61,480 nt of DNA from Burkholderiaceae bacterium 16 (GTDB taxonomy: Bacteria; Pseudomonadota; Gammaproteobacteria; Burkholderiales; Burkholderiaceae), in NCBI GenBank assembly GCA_000955785.1, contig JYOD01000092.1:1-61480 (forward strand), in the 5' to 3' direction. Positions 24,549-32,671 of this stretch are shown piece by piece. The notes below the pieces were generated by a model that saw only the letters and a program-made list of their open reading frames with translations, did not search any database and had not been told where the DNA came from. The position numbers were made by a program, and so were the translations under genes. The first letter of the stretch is position 1, and the number at the start of each line of letters is the position of its first letter.

Positions 24549-25592
24549 TTATGCTCTGCTCGCCCGCGGAGGTGCTGTCTGTCGGCGCACGGTGCCGCTT
24601 GCGGCCCGGCTCTCCTTGGGGCTGCAACCGAATTGGGCGTGATACCAGCGTGAGAATCCGCTTGGCGCGGAAAAACCTAGCAGGGTCGCCACCTCGGTCA
24701 ACGGACGATCGCTCTCGATGACGTGACGCGCCGCGAGTTCCGTGCGGATGTCGTTAACGATCGACGAGAAGCTCTGCCCCTGTTCCGCCAGCCGGCGCTG
24801 GACCGTGCGGCACACCACGCCCAGGTGCTCGGCCACCTGTTCGATGCTACAGCGCCCACTGGGCAACAGCAGAAGGATCGTGCGCCGCACGTCCTCAAGC
24901 ATCGTCGCCTGCTGCGACATGGCAGACGCGTCTATCAACTGCTGCGCGTAGCGCACCATGGCCGGATCGGCCGACGGGTTGCGTGCATCGAGATCGGCCT
25001 TCGCGCAGATGATGCAGTTGAAGTCATAGTCGAACTCGACGTGAGGGCCAAAAAAACGTTGGTGTGCACTAAGGTCGCGCGGCGCCGGGTGCTCGAAGCA
25101 TACGCGCCGCGGCTCCCAGTCGGGCTTGAGGAGCTGGCGTATCAACCGCACCATTACCCCTAGCGCCAGTTCAACCCTTTGGCGCGTTGGCTGATGTGCG
25201 TTGCCCGCCATTACCGCCTCGCGAATAATGACCAGTCCTCCGCATTCCTCGACCGCCAGCGACAGCGCACCGTTGAGCATCGCCTGGTAACGCATTAGCA
25301 TGCCAAGCGAGTCGCGCAGCGTTGCCTGGTCGCGGATCAGCAATCCTACCGCCCCAAGATTGGACAATAGGCGCGACTCGGCCATGCACAGCCCGAAACT
25401 CTCGTTGCCTGACATGGTTGCGGACGCCTGGAGCAGGCGTCCAAAACGCTCGACTGGAATCATGAGGTCCGGCTCGCGCAGTACGCTCGGACTTATCCCT
25501 GCGTCAAAGAGCATTCGCACCGGATCCAGCCCGGCGGCACGAGCGACCTCGCTGTAGTTCGTGAGGGCCGCGGCGCGGACAAGTAACGACAT
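24549..25592 (-). CDS. AraC-family regulator (OruR/ToxR-like N-domain)
   Basis: A 347-residue AraC-type activator. The N-terminal effector domain (S-L-L-V-R-A-A-A-L-T-N-Y, A-G-L-D-P, V-E-R-F-G-R-L-L) is of the Arabinose_bd/OruR type. The C-terminal two-HTH domain has V-A-E-H-L-G-V-V-C-R-T-V-Q-R-R-L and L-T-E-V-A-T-L-L-G-F-S-A-P-S-G-F-S-R-W-Y. I start at ATG 25592, because a promoter-like TTGACA-N16-TATCAT overlaps the earlier in-frame starts at 25640 and 25619. It is divergent from the TauD-type dioxygenase gene and likely activates it. Confidence 0.88.
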   Translation of the reverse strand: MSLLVRAAALTNYSEVARAAGLDPVRMLFDAGISPSVLREPDLMIPVERFGRLLQASATMSGNESFGLCMAESRLLSNLGAVGLLIRDQATLRDSLGMLMRYQAMLNGALSLAVEECGGLVIIREAVMAGNAHQPTRQRVELALGVMVRLIRQLLKPDWEPRRVCFEHPAPRDLSAHQRFFGPHVEFDYDFNCIICAKADLDARNPSADPAMVRYAQQLIDASAMSQQATMLEDVRRTILLLLPSGRCSIEQVAEHLGVVCRTVQRRLAEQGQSFSSIVNDIRTELAARHVIESDRPLTEVATLLGFSAPSGFSRWYHAQFGCSPKESRAASGTVRRQTAPPRASRA

Positions 25593-25721
25593 CGGGGAAC
25601 TGACGTAGGAGGGTGACATAGAATGATAAATGCCTGTCATGTATTGTCAAGCGGGAGAAACCCGCGACGCCCAAACTCGCTAGGATCGAAGGGCATAATC
25701 GGCAATGGGAGACAAACGTTC

Positions 25722-26633
25722 ATGATTCAACGCCTCAATGCGGCACCCGCAGCGGTCCGCGCAACCTCTCTGGGCAACTCGATCCAGGTCGAGCCAGTCA
25801 CTTGCACGATCGGTGCGGAGCTCAGCAACGTCAACCTGGGCGCGGCTGCCGAAGACGACCAACTGATGGCCGAAATCCGGGCCCTGCTCTTAAAGTATCG
25901 CGTGCTGTTCTTCCGCGACCAGGACATCACTCGCGCGCAGCACGTGGCCTTTGCGCGCCGCTTTGGCGAGCTGGAGGACCATCCTGTGGTGGGCAGCCAT
26001 CCCGATTACCCCGGACTGGTTCAGATCTACAAAACCCCGGACAGCCCTCCCGAACGCAACGAGAATTCCTGGCATACCGATGCCACCTGGCGCGAAAAGC
26101 CTCCGTTGGGCTGCGTGCTGCGCTGTATCGAATGCCCGCCTGTGGGTGGCGACACGATGTGGGTCAACATGGTCGAGGCCTACAACCAGTTGCCCGAGGA
26201 TATCAAAACGAAGATCGCCTCATTGCGCGCGCGCCACAGCATCGAGGCAAGCTTCGGCGCCGCGATGCCGATCGAAAAACGTCTTGCACTGAAGGCTCAG
26301 TACCCGGACGCCGAGCACCCGGTGGTGCGCATTCATCCCGAAACCGGAGAGAAAGTGCTGTTCGTCAACGGGAGTTTTACGACGCACTTCACAAATTACA
26401 ACGTGCCGGCAAACGTCCGCTACGGGCTAGACAAGGCGCCGGGTGCCAGTAATTTGCTTAACTACCTGGTCAGCCAGGCCACCATCCCCGAATACCAGGT
26501 GCGTTTTCGTTGGAGGAAAAACAGTGTTGTGTTCTGGGACAACCGCTCAACCCAACACTACGCAGTGATGGATTACCCCCCGTGTCACCGAAAGATGGAG
26601 CGCACCGCCATCATCGGTGACGCGCCTTACTGA
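25722..26633 (+). CDS. TauD/TfdA-family 2-oxoglutarate-dependent dioxygenase
   Basis: A 303-residue Fe(II)/2-oxoglutarate dioxygenase. The metal facial triad is visible: H118 and D120 in S-W-H-T-D-A-T-W and a distal His in S-T-Q-H-Y-A-V-M-D-Y. A conserved Arg for 2-oxoglutarate lies shortly after (K-M-E-R-T-A-I). The front part has V-L-F-F-R-D-Q and F-G-E-L-E-D-H-P-V. Family members split taurine, aryloxyacetates or alkyl sulfates; the substrate here is not readable. The ATG at 25722 has GGGAGA upstream; the ORF could extend to 25623 but that part is not family-like. It is in an operon with the small hydrolase 9 nt downstream and divergent from the AraC regulator. Confidence 0.9.
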   Translation: MIQRLNAAPAAVRATSLGNSIQVEPVTCTIGAELSNVNLGAAAEDDQLMAEIRALLLKYRVLFFRDQDITRAQHVAFARRFGELEDHPVVGSHPDYPGLVQIYKTPDSPPERNENSWHTDATWREKPPLGCVLRCIECPPVGGDTMWVNMVEAYNQLPEDIKTKIASLRARHSIEASFGAAMPIEKRLALKAQYPDAEHPVVRIHPETGEKVLFVNGSFTTHFTNYNVPANVRYGLDKAPGASNLLNYLVSQATIPEYQVRFRWRKNSVVFWDNRSTQHYAVMDYPPCHRKMERTAIIGDAPY

Positions 26634-26642
26634 AAGATCGAA

Positions 26643-27203
26643 ATGGCCTCTACGAAAACGACCGTTCTCATCGTCCCAGGCTTGCGTGACCATGTGCCGG
26701 AACACTGGCAGACCCTGCTGGCGGCGAAGCTGCCTGGCGTGGTCAGCGTCGCCCCGCTTGAGCAAGACAAGCTGAGCTGCGCTGCCCGCGTCGATGCGAT
26801 CGATCGCGCGCTAGCCACCATCGAGGGGCAAGTGATCATCGTGGCGCACAGCGCAGGCGCGATGATGGTCGCCCATTGGGCGGCACGAGGCGCCACACGC
26901 GAGATCCTCGGCGCACTGCTTGCAGCGCCCGCGGACCTCGAGACGCCCATGCCGGCAGGCTACCCGACAACCGACACACTGAGCGACCACGGCTGGCTGC
27001 CGATCCCTCGCGGCAAATTGCCGTTTCCGAGCATCGTTGCGGCAAGCAGCAACGATCCCCTGACGCGTCTCGATCGCGCCCGTGACCTGGCGCAGGCGTG
27101 GGGCAGTCGCTTCGCCGAACTCGGCGAGGTCGGGCATCTGAATCACGCGTCAGGCTATGGCGAGTGGCCGCAGGCCGAAGCGTTCATTCGCGAACTCTCG
27201 TGA
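26643..27203 (+). CDS. RBBP9/YdeN-family alpha/beta serine hydrolase
   Basis: A 186-residue small alpha/beta hydrolase. The nucleophile elbow is V-A-H-S-A-G with Ser70, an acid is in S-S-N-D-P-L (Asp138) and the catalytic His is in E-V-G-H-L-N (His165). It opens with V-L-I-V-P-G-L-R-D as RBBP9 proteins do. No signal peptide, so cytoplasmic. It follows the dioxygenase by 9 nt and is probably co-translated. The substrate is unknown, most likely an ester or thioester linked to the dioxygenase product. A truncated paralogue is present at 39124, again beside a Bug receptor. Confidence 0.88.
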   Translation: MASTKTTVLIVPGLRDHVPEHWQTLLAAKLPGVVSVAPLEQDKLSCAARVDAIDRALATIEGQVIIVAHSAGAMMVAHWAARGATREILGALLAAPADLETPMPAGYPTTDTLSDHGWLPIPRGKLPFPSIVAASSNDPLTRLDRARDLAQAWGSRFAELGEVGHLNHASGYGEWPQAEAFIRELS

Positions 27204-27340
27204 CCAAAACATGGCCGAGTGCCATCGGCCGGAAAAAAAGGACCTGGACTGCGGAATTTGAAAACGACAGTGCCACCAGGGACGACCGGCCAGATTCAAT
27301 GACCACGATCCGTATGCTTACCTGACGGCCGTGCCGGAAC

Positions 27341-27382
27341 GGTAGTAACCCAGCCGGCCAGTTGCGCGGCCGGGCTACTACC
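27341..27382. terminator. Strong hairpin between convergent genes
   Basis: GGTAGTA pairs with TACTACC, and CCGGCC with GGCCGG inside it, giving a long nearly continuous stem around an 8-nt loop. It lies between the hydrolase gene and the convergent Bug receptor gene. There is no clear T run on either side, so it may act as an RNA-stabilising or Rho-assisted end. Confidence 0.5.
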
Positions 27383-27402
27383 GCAGCACCGGATATTTCT
27401 TA

Positions 27403-28398
27403 TTATTCTGGCTGGTAGTTAATGGACTTCAGCAGCGCGGACTGTTGCTGGTATGCCTGCTTCAGGTCCGCCATCAACTCTTCCGAGGTGGCGCCCCCGC
27501 CCTGCTCCATGCCCATGTCCTTGACGCGATTCTGCACTGCGGGTTGCTTGAAATACGCCAGCGTTGCCTCGCGGATTTTTTGCTGGACTGCCGGAGCGAC
27601 ATCCGGGCGGGACCACACGGCGAACCAGCCTGCTTCCGCCAGTTGCGGGTAACCGAGCTCCTTGAAAGTCGGCACATCCGGCAATCCGGCAATCCGCGTC
27701 GGATAGTTCAGCGCAATCGCTTTGATCTTTCCGGCCTTGATCAGCGGCAAAGAGGTCGTCACGCCATCGAACATCAGGGGCACATGGCCGCCCATCAGGT
27801 CGTTCAATGCCGGGGGAGAGCCCTTGTAGCCCACATGCCGCATTTGCACATGCGTGAGTTGCCCGAGCAGCATGCCCGAGGTGTGGCCCTTCAGTCCCGC
27901 AGCGTAAGAAGCGAAGACGAGTCCGTCTTTTTGCGATTTGCCGTAGTCCACCAACTGCTTCAGGTTGGAGACGGGCACATCCTTGTTGGCAACCAGCACC
28001 AACCCCGTGCGACTGATCTGGGCCAGGGGCTTCAGGTCCGCAAAGGGGTTGTAATGGACCTTGTAGGCCAACGGCGCTTCGCTCACGACGCCGCCCTGGA
28101 TGACCAGGAGAGTATGGCCATCCTTGCCGTTGGACTGCAAATCGCTGATCGCCAGCGCGCCGGCGGCACCGGGCTTGTTCTCTACGATGACCGGCTTGCT
28201 CAATTTCTTCTGCAGCCCTTCCGCCAGCAGTCGCGCCAACGCGTCGGCACTGCCGCCGGCAGGCCCCGCCACCACCAGACGGATCGGCTTGCTGGGCCAA
28301 GCCTCCTGGGCCTGGGCCATGGGGATCCCACCGGCGACACCAACACCGATCGCCAAGGCGTAACCGCGCCACCGGAAGTTATTGGTCTGCTTCTTCAT
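27403..28398 (-). CDS. Bug/TctC-family periplasmic receptor
   Basis: A 331-residue binding protein with a long signal peptide (cleavage near M-A-Q-A-Q-E). Then come W-P-S-K-P-I-R-L-V-V-A-G-P-A-G-G-S-A-D, in which the usual P-F-P-A-G-G is A-G-P-A-G-G, V-E-N-K-P-G-A-A-G and a long C-lobe. It is a single gene, convergent with the TauD-hydrolase pair and separated from it by a hairpin. The next upstream gene on its strand is an IS66 fragment, so its regulation is not visible. Ligand unknown. Confidence 0.88.
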   Translation of the reverse strand: MKKQTNNFRWRGYALAIGVGVAGGIPMAQAQEAWPSKPIRLVVAGPAGGSADALARLLAEGLQKKLSKPVIVENKPGAAGALAISDLQSNGKDGHTLLVIQGGVVSEAPLAYKVHYNPFADLKPLAQISRTGLVLVANKDVPVSNLKQLVDYGKSQKDGLVFASYAAGLKGHTSGMLLGQLTHVQMRHVGYKGSPPALNDLMGGHVPLMFDGVTTSLPLIKAGKIKAIALNYPTRIAGLPDVPTFKELGYPQLAEAGWFAVWSRPDVAPAVQQKIREATLAYFKQPAVQNRVKDMGMEQGGGATSEELMADLKQAYQQQSALLKSINYQPE

Positions 28399-28671
28399 GT
28401 CTATACCTTTTGATTGCTACGCTTTGCGTGTTTAGAAAGGTTTGTCGCCGATGACCTCGATGCCGCACTTAACCTTCCGGCCGGCGATCTTGCAGCAGGC
28501 TTTGCGATACATTCACCCTTTGTCTATTCTTGGATCGCACCGGGTCAACCGGCTTGACCGATCACGACAAGTTGTTGCCAATTCGCGCAAACAAAGGGAA
28601 AACCCTAGCAAGATATAGCGAGCACACTTTCAAAGACGTCTCTTGCGAGCGCTGCCAGTATCGGCCATGCA

Positions 28672-28870
28672 GGGATTGACGTTCCATGGCAGCAAGGCCT
28701 CGTCGCCGACGCTCGCGGCGAACGGGAGCGCTTTGAACAGGGCAACGAGATGCGGGTATGTATCGATGCCGTTGGCCTTGGCGGTGTCCACCAGGGAGTG
28801 CGGGTCGGCCGAAGCGTTGGCCCCGCCACGGTGTCGCAGAACAACCAGTTTCTTCTCTTTTGGAAGGGCT
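28672..28870 (-). mobile_element. IS66-family transposase C-terminal remnant
   Basis: The minus strand reads A-N-A-S-A-D-P-H-S-L-V-D-T-A-K-A-N-G-I, H-L-V-A-L-F-K-A-L-P and A-L-L-P-W-N-V, the end of IS66 TnpC. A one-base slip near 28845 separates this from the preceding N-W-L-F-C-D-T-V-A-G block. The rest of the element is missing. Confidence 0.75.
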
Positions 28871-28982
28871 TCCATGGTCACCAGGCATGGCTCCTTCCAG
28901 GTCTGATGCGTTACGGGCAACAACCAACTCCTCAAGGTGTGCTGAATCTGGCCCATATGGCGATCCAGTGCTCCCTGCGTGG

Positions 28983-29055
28983 GCGGATTACTGTCATAAA
29001 AGGCCAAGTTCAAGGCGTGCAAGGTAAAGCGGGAAGTAGCGCCAGGCTAGATGAT
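28983..29055 (-). repeat. Fragment duplicated in inverted orientation at 36163
   Basis: On the minus strand this stretch (encoding R-F-T-L-H-A-L-N-L-A-F-Y-D) matches the plus strand at 36163-36235 over about 70 nt with only a few mismatches. Upstream the same frame reads A-L-E-F-D-A-R-S-L-K-A-H-E-Q-G-G-I-T-F-D-D-T before a TAG. It looks like part of a coding gene I do not recognise, broken at both sites. The rest of 28399-29299 holds no gene I can support apart from the IS66 remnant. Confidence 0.5.
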
Positions 29056-29299
29056 CCGGTGCGAGAAGTCCTTACCGAGGATCGTGTCGTCGAACGTGAT
29101 GCCGCCTTGCTCGTGGGCCTTGAGTGATCGAGCGTCGAATTCCAAAGCGCGCACGGCGGCACAAAGAAAGCGCCCGGCGATGCTGATGGCCAGCAGTCAC
29201 CACTGGCGCCCTGGCCCGAAGGCCTTGCTTCACACCGCCCACACGACAGCAGGCTGCACTATTAGCCATGAGTTTCGAGAATCATTAGAGGAGATAGAA

Positions 29300-30595
29300 T
29301 TGAACCCATGTACGAGTAACGCGATGCCGGCTGAGCCGACTGCGGCTACTACTGGCGCCCGACCCTACGCGTGGGTCGTATTTGCATTGATGTTTTGCCT
29401 GTTACTGTCCGACTACATGTCGCGGCAGGCGATCAATGCCTTGTTTCCACTCTTGAAAGTTCAGTGGCAGATTTCCGATACACAGCTCGGTTCGATTAGC
29501 AGCGTGGTGCCGTTGGCGGTCGGCGTGCTGACCCTCCCATTCTCCATAATCGCGGACCGCTGGGGACGAGTCAAAAGCATTGCACTGATGGTTGCGGTGT
29601 GGAGTGTTGCCACGCTCGGGTGCGCCATTGCCAGCACCTACCACGAGATGTTCGTCGCGCGCTTGTTCGTTGGTGTCGGCGAGGCTGCCTACGGAAGTGT
29701 CGGATTCGCCATGCTCGTGAGCGTCTTTCCAAAGCATATGCGGTCCACCATTGCCGGCGGCTTTACGTCTGCCGCCGCTTTTGGGTCCGTGCTCGGTGTT
29801 TCGCTTTCCGGCATCATTGCGACGCACTTTGGCTGGCGCTGGTCGATGGGTCTGATGGCGATCATTGGCTTTGTGCTGGTGATCATTTATTACTTCGTGG
29901 TCACGGAAGAAAAACTCGCAAGTGCGCAACCGGACAATGCGAACGGAAATCCGGTATACGGGCATGTGAAACTGACACCGCGTGCGTTTTTCTCTGGCCT
30001 GTTTCCGTCCCGTTCCGTCTTTTGCGCGTACCTCGGCTGCGCCCTGCAGATCTTCGTTCAGGGCACTCTTTTCGTGTGGCTGCCCAGCTACCTGAATCGC
30101 TACTGGGGCATGCCTGTCAGCGAGGCGGCCGTACTGGCGGCCGGGCTCGTCCTTGTCAGCGGCCTGGGCCAACTCATGTGCGGTGTGATGACCGATCGGA
30201 TCAGCGGGGATTCGTCGCTTAAGCGGTGGAACATGGCCATTGGCTATTGCCTCGTATTAGGCACTCTGCTGGCGATCGCGTTCCGCTTGCCACAAGGTAA
30301 TCTGCAACTCACCCTCCTTGCGCCCGGGGTGTTCTTCCTTGCGAGCTCGTTCGGCACTTGCAGCGCGATCATTGCCGGGGCCACACCGCCAGCTATTCAT
30401 GGCTCGGCATTTGCCACACTGACGTTGTTTAACAATATATTAGGCCTCGCAGCAGGCCCCTTTATCACCGGTATGGTAGCGGACGCGGTCGGTCTTCAAG
30501 TCGCCTTGCGCTGGCTACCGCTCGCGGCAGTTCTGCCCTTCACCGTGTTCCTCATTGGCAGATGGTGTTACATCGCGGAAACGCGACGCGGCTGA
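29300..30595 (+). CDS. MFS transporter (anion:cation/sugar-acid symporter type)
   Basis: A 431-residue major facilitator with 12 predicted membrane helices. Between helices 2 and 3 it has the loop A-D-R-W-G-R-V-K-S, the MFS signature (G-x-x-x-D-R/K-x-G-R-R/K), and a partial repeat in the second half (M-T-D-R-I-S-G). The start is a TTG at 29300, favoured because AGAGGAGAT lies 5-6 nt ahead; an ATG at 29324 lacks a site. It ends 75 bp from the convergent LysR gene. Its position beside the glutarate-hydroxylase cluster suggests import of a dicarboxylate or hydroxy acid. This is inference from context only. Confidence 0.85.
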   Translation: MNPCTSNAMPAEPTAATTGARPYAWVVFALMFCLLLSDYMSRQAINALFPLLKVQWQISDTQLGSISSVVPLAVGVLTLPFSIIADRWGRVKSIALMVAVWSVATLGCAIASTYHEMFVARLFVGVGEAAYGSVGFAMLVSVFPKHMRSTIAGGFTSAAAFGSVLGVSLSGIIATHFGWRWSMGLMAIIGFVLVIIYYFVVTEEKLASAQPDNANGNPVYGHVKLTPRAFFSGLFPSRSVFCAYLGCALQIFVQGTLFVWLPSYLNRYWGMPVSEAAVLAAGLVLVSGLGQLMCGVMTDRISGDSSLKRWNMAIGYCLVLGTLLAIAFRLPQGNLQLTLLAPGVFFLASSFGTCSAIIAGATPPAIHGSAFATLTLFNNILGLAAGPFITGMVADAVGLQVALRWLPLAAVLPFTVFLIGRWCYIAETRRG

Positions 30596-30616
30596 GCGCG
30601 CTGCCGGCACTCAATC

Positions 30617-30651
30617 CATCATCCCCACGATCCTCCATCGCGGGGACGATG
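30617..30651. terminator. Weak hairpin between convergent genes
   Basis: CATC-A-TCCCC and GGGGA-C-GATG can pair around a GC-mixed loop in the 75-bp gap between the convergent MFS and LysR genes. There is no clear T run. It may serve as a shared end for both transcripts. Confidence 0.3.
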
Positions 30652-30670
30652 CAGGATCCCGTTGGTCGAT

Positions 30671-31573
30671 TCAAGCACGGCCATTGAATATCTCGGTTCC
30701 GAGCTGCACGAATGCTCGTACCGCCGGGGATATTTCCCGACGCCTGTGAGCTAGCGCCAGGTGCACTGAGAATTTAAAGTCGGCAATCTGTGTGTAGTGG
30801 ATACCTGGCTGGGAGAAGTTCTGCATTGACTCAGGCACGATGGCCACTCCGTATCCCGCAGACGCGAGGCAGATCGCGGAGATGAAATCCTGGACGCGAT
30901 ATTCCAGGTTAGGCGTGAACCCTCCGGCTTTGCCCAGGGCGGATAATGCAGCCCCGAATCCTTCCTCGTCCGCAAACTGAGGGACGATGAAGGATTGATC
31001 TGCTAGCGCGCGCGCTGAAACCGTCCCTCGCTTTGCAAGGGGATGGCTTCCTGTCATTGCGGCCAGCAGACGTTCAGTCTGTACGACTTTCGTGATAACG
31101 CCAGCCGGATAGAGCCGTCTGGGCCTGACAATTCCCACATCAATCTGGCCATCACTGAGCGCTTCGAGCTGCCTTGGCGTTTCCATTGGCACGACTTCGA
31201 TCCGGACCATCTCGTGTGATTTCCGGAACTCGCTCAACATCATGGACAAAAGGCCGCTGCTTACGCCAGATGCCACATAGCCGACACGGATGACGCCAGC
31301 CAGCCCTCGGGCAGCCAAGCGTCCCACCTGATCGGCTCGCTCAATATGCCGCAACGCAGCGACAGCCTCGGCATGGAACAGGTGCCCCGCGTCGGTAAGT
31401 GACACCGGCTTCCTTTTGTTGCGATTCAAGAGCGTGACCCCCAAATCTTGTTCAAGGCGTTGGATTTGGGTGCTGAGCCCTGATTGTGCGACACCTAAGC
31501 GATCTGCCGCCTTCGCAAAGTGAAGCTCTTCCGCCACGGCGAGGAAGCACTGCAACTGGCGAACGTCAATCAT
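30671..31573 (-). CDS. LysR-family regulator, divergent from glaH
   Basis: A 300-residue LysR regulator. The N-terminal HTH is standard (L-Q-C-F-L-A-V-A-E-E-L-H-F-A-K-A-A-D-R-L-G-V-A-Q-S-G-L-S-T-Q-I-Q-R-L-E shortened here to its key residues), followed by a periplasmic-binding-like effector domain (V-G-Y-V-A-S-G-V-S-S, V-G-I-V-R-P-R). The start M-I-D-V-R-Q-L at 31573 gives the normal N-terminus; the ORF could extend to 31660, but that would run through the operator. It is divergent from glaH, with a T-N11-A type inverted repeat in between, so it most likely controls glaH and the dehydrogenase. Confidence 0.9.
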   Translation of the reverse strand: MIDVRQLQCFLAVAEELHFAKAADRLGVAQSGLSTQIQRLEQDLGVTLLNRNKRKPVSLTDAGHLFHAEAVAALRHIERADQVGRLAARGLAGVIRVGYVASGVSSGLLSMMLSEFRKSHEMVRIEVVPMETPRQLEALSDGQIDVGIVRPRRLYPAGVITKVVQTERLLAAMTGSHPLAKRGTVSARALADQSFIVPQFADEEGFGAALSALGKAGGFTPNLEYRVQDFISAICLASAGYGVAIVPESMQNFSQPGIHYTQIADFKFSVHLALAHRRREISPAVRAFVQLGTEIFNGRA

Positions 31574-31613
31574 CGTTTTAATCTCGATTTCGGAACAAAG
31601 ATTACTGTCTTCT

Positions 31614-31640
31614 ATCTGGATCATATCAAAGAATCCAGAT
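31614..31640. promoter_or_regulatory. LysR-type operator between lysR and glaH
   Basis: ATCTGGAT and ATCCAGAT form a perfect 8-bp inverted repeat with an 11-nt spacer, which fits the T-N11-A LysR box. It lies 41 bp from the LysR start and 35 bp from the glaH start, in the shared promoter region. Confidence 0.65.
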
Positions 31641-31675
31641 GAAATAGCGTCATACAACATCCCGGAGAGCTAACG

Positions 31676-32605
31676 ATGAATGCCCCGCTTCCAGCGGCAG
31701 TGCTTGCCAGCAATGACGAGCCCCGTTTCCAATTGTCTGCCCACGCAGATCACCATCGCATCCTGCATTTGACCGTTGAGCGCGATGCCCTTCTTGGGTT
31801 CCTGCATGACGTACGCAAGGTCGATGTTCAGAACCTCGAGTATGTTCCCTTCATGCGCTACGAACTCGCGGATGTACTCGCGAAGCATGTCGGCGAGGAC
31901 TTCGCTACAACCGTCAACGGCATTGTGAAGGATCGGCAGCACGGTGGCTTTACGGTAGGCCTCCAGGGACTGACGACGGATGCCGACGATTTCGTTCGCT
32001 TCGGCACTGCCATTGGGCACCTCTTGGGCCCCAGCAACCACGATGCGATGTCCGGCAACTACTATGCTCGCTTCGTGGTCAAGCACACGGACGATAGCGA
32101 CTCCTATTTGCGCCAAGCCTATCGACTCTTCACGATGCACACCGATGGCACCTTCGTTACCGAAGCGACGGACTGGCTGTTGATGATGAAGTTTGCAGAA
32201 CAGCATGCCATTGGCGGCGAGTCCCGATTCTTGCATCTGGACGATTGGGAGGCGCGTGACCGGTTTGTCAGTCACCGTCTCGGGACGCAGCCTTTCCTTT
32301 ACAAGGCACCAGGGTCCAAGAATGTGGGCGATAGGGTCGAGCGCCCGCTCTTCTTCCAGAATGAGTTTGGGTTGTCGATGTCCTTCATCGATCAGTTTGT
32401 ACAACCTCGCAATCGCGAGGAGGCTGCATTTCTCAACGACCTGTCGACCTCCATGGAGGCTTCGCCGGGAACAAAGGAAGTGTCGCTGCCCGTCGGCGAT
32501 CTGGTTGTACTGAACAACTACTTCTACCTCCACGGGCGTGCGCCGTTCGAGAAGAACGAGGCGCTGTTCCGTGAGCTGATGCGCCAGCGTGGCACGTTCG
32601 CCTAA
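31676..32605 (+). CDS. glaH: Glutarate 2-hydroxylase (GlaH/CsiD family)
   Basis: A 309-residue Fe(II)/2-oxoglutarate dioxygenase of the CsiD family, which in E. coli turns glutarate into L-2-hydroxyglutarate. The metal ligands are H155 and D157 in F-T-M-H-T-D-G-T-F, and a distal His is in N-Y-F-Y-L-H-G-R. The highly conserved T-D-W-L-L-M-M-K, E-Q-H-A-I-G-G-E-S and L-H-L-D-D-W blocks are intact. GGAGAG precedes the ATG. In E. coli the next gene is the flavoprotein lhgO; here it is an FMN 2-hydroxyacid dehydrogenase 66 nt downstream. The LysR gene is divergent and likely the regulator. The family call is firm; substrate identity is by homology. Confidence 0.88.
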   Translation: MNAPLPAAVLASNDEPRFQLSAHADHHRILHLTVERDALLGFLHDVRKVDVQNLEYVPFMRYELADVLAKHVGEDFATTVNGIVKDRQHGGFTVGLQGLTTDADDFVRFGTAIGHLLGPSNHDAMSGNYYARFVVKHTDDSDSYLRQAYRLFTMHTDGTFVTEATDWLLMMKFAEQHAIGGESRFLHLDDWEARDRFVSHRLGTQPFLYKAPGSKNVGDRVERPLFFQNEFGLSMSFIDQFVQPRNREEAAFLNDLSTSMEASPGTKEVSLPVGDLVVLNNYFYLHGRAPFEKNEALFRELMRQRGTFA

Positions 32606-32671
32606 TTATCGATGTGATCCGGCGTGGCTGATAGTGACAGCGGTTGGGCCTGATAGACGCTTCAAATCAAG

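Noticed and set aside
30617..30651. Strong bidirectional terminator between MFS and LysR genes
   Set aside because: The stem is interrupted and lacks T runs; kept only as a low-confidence hairpin.
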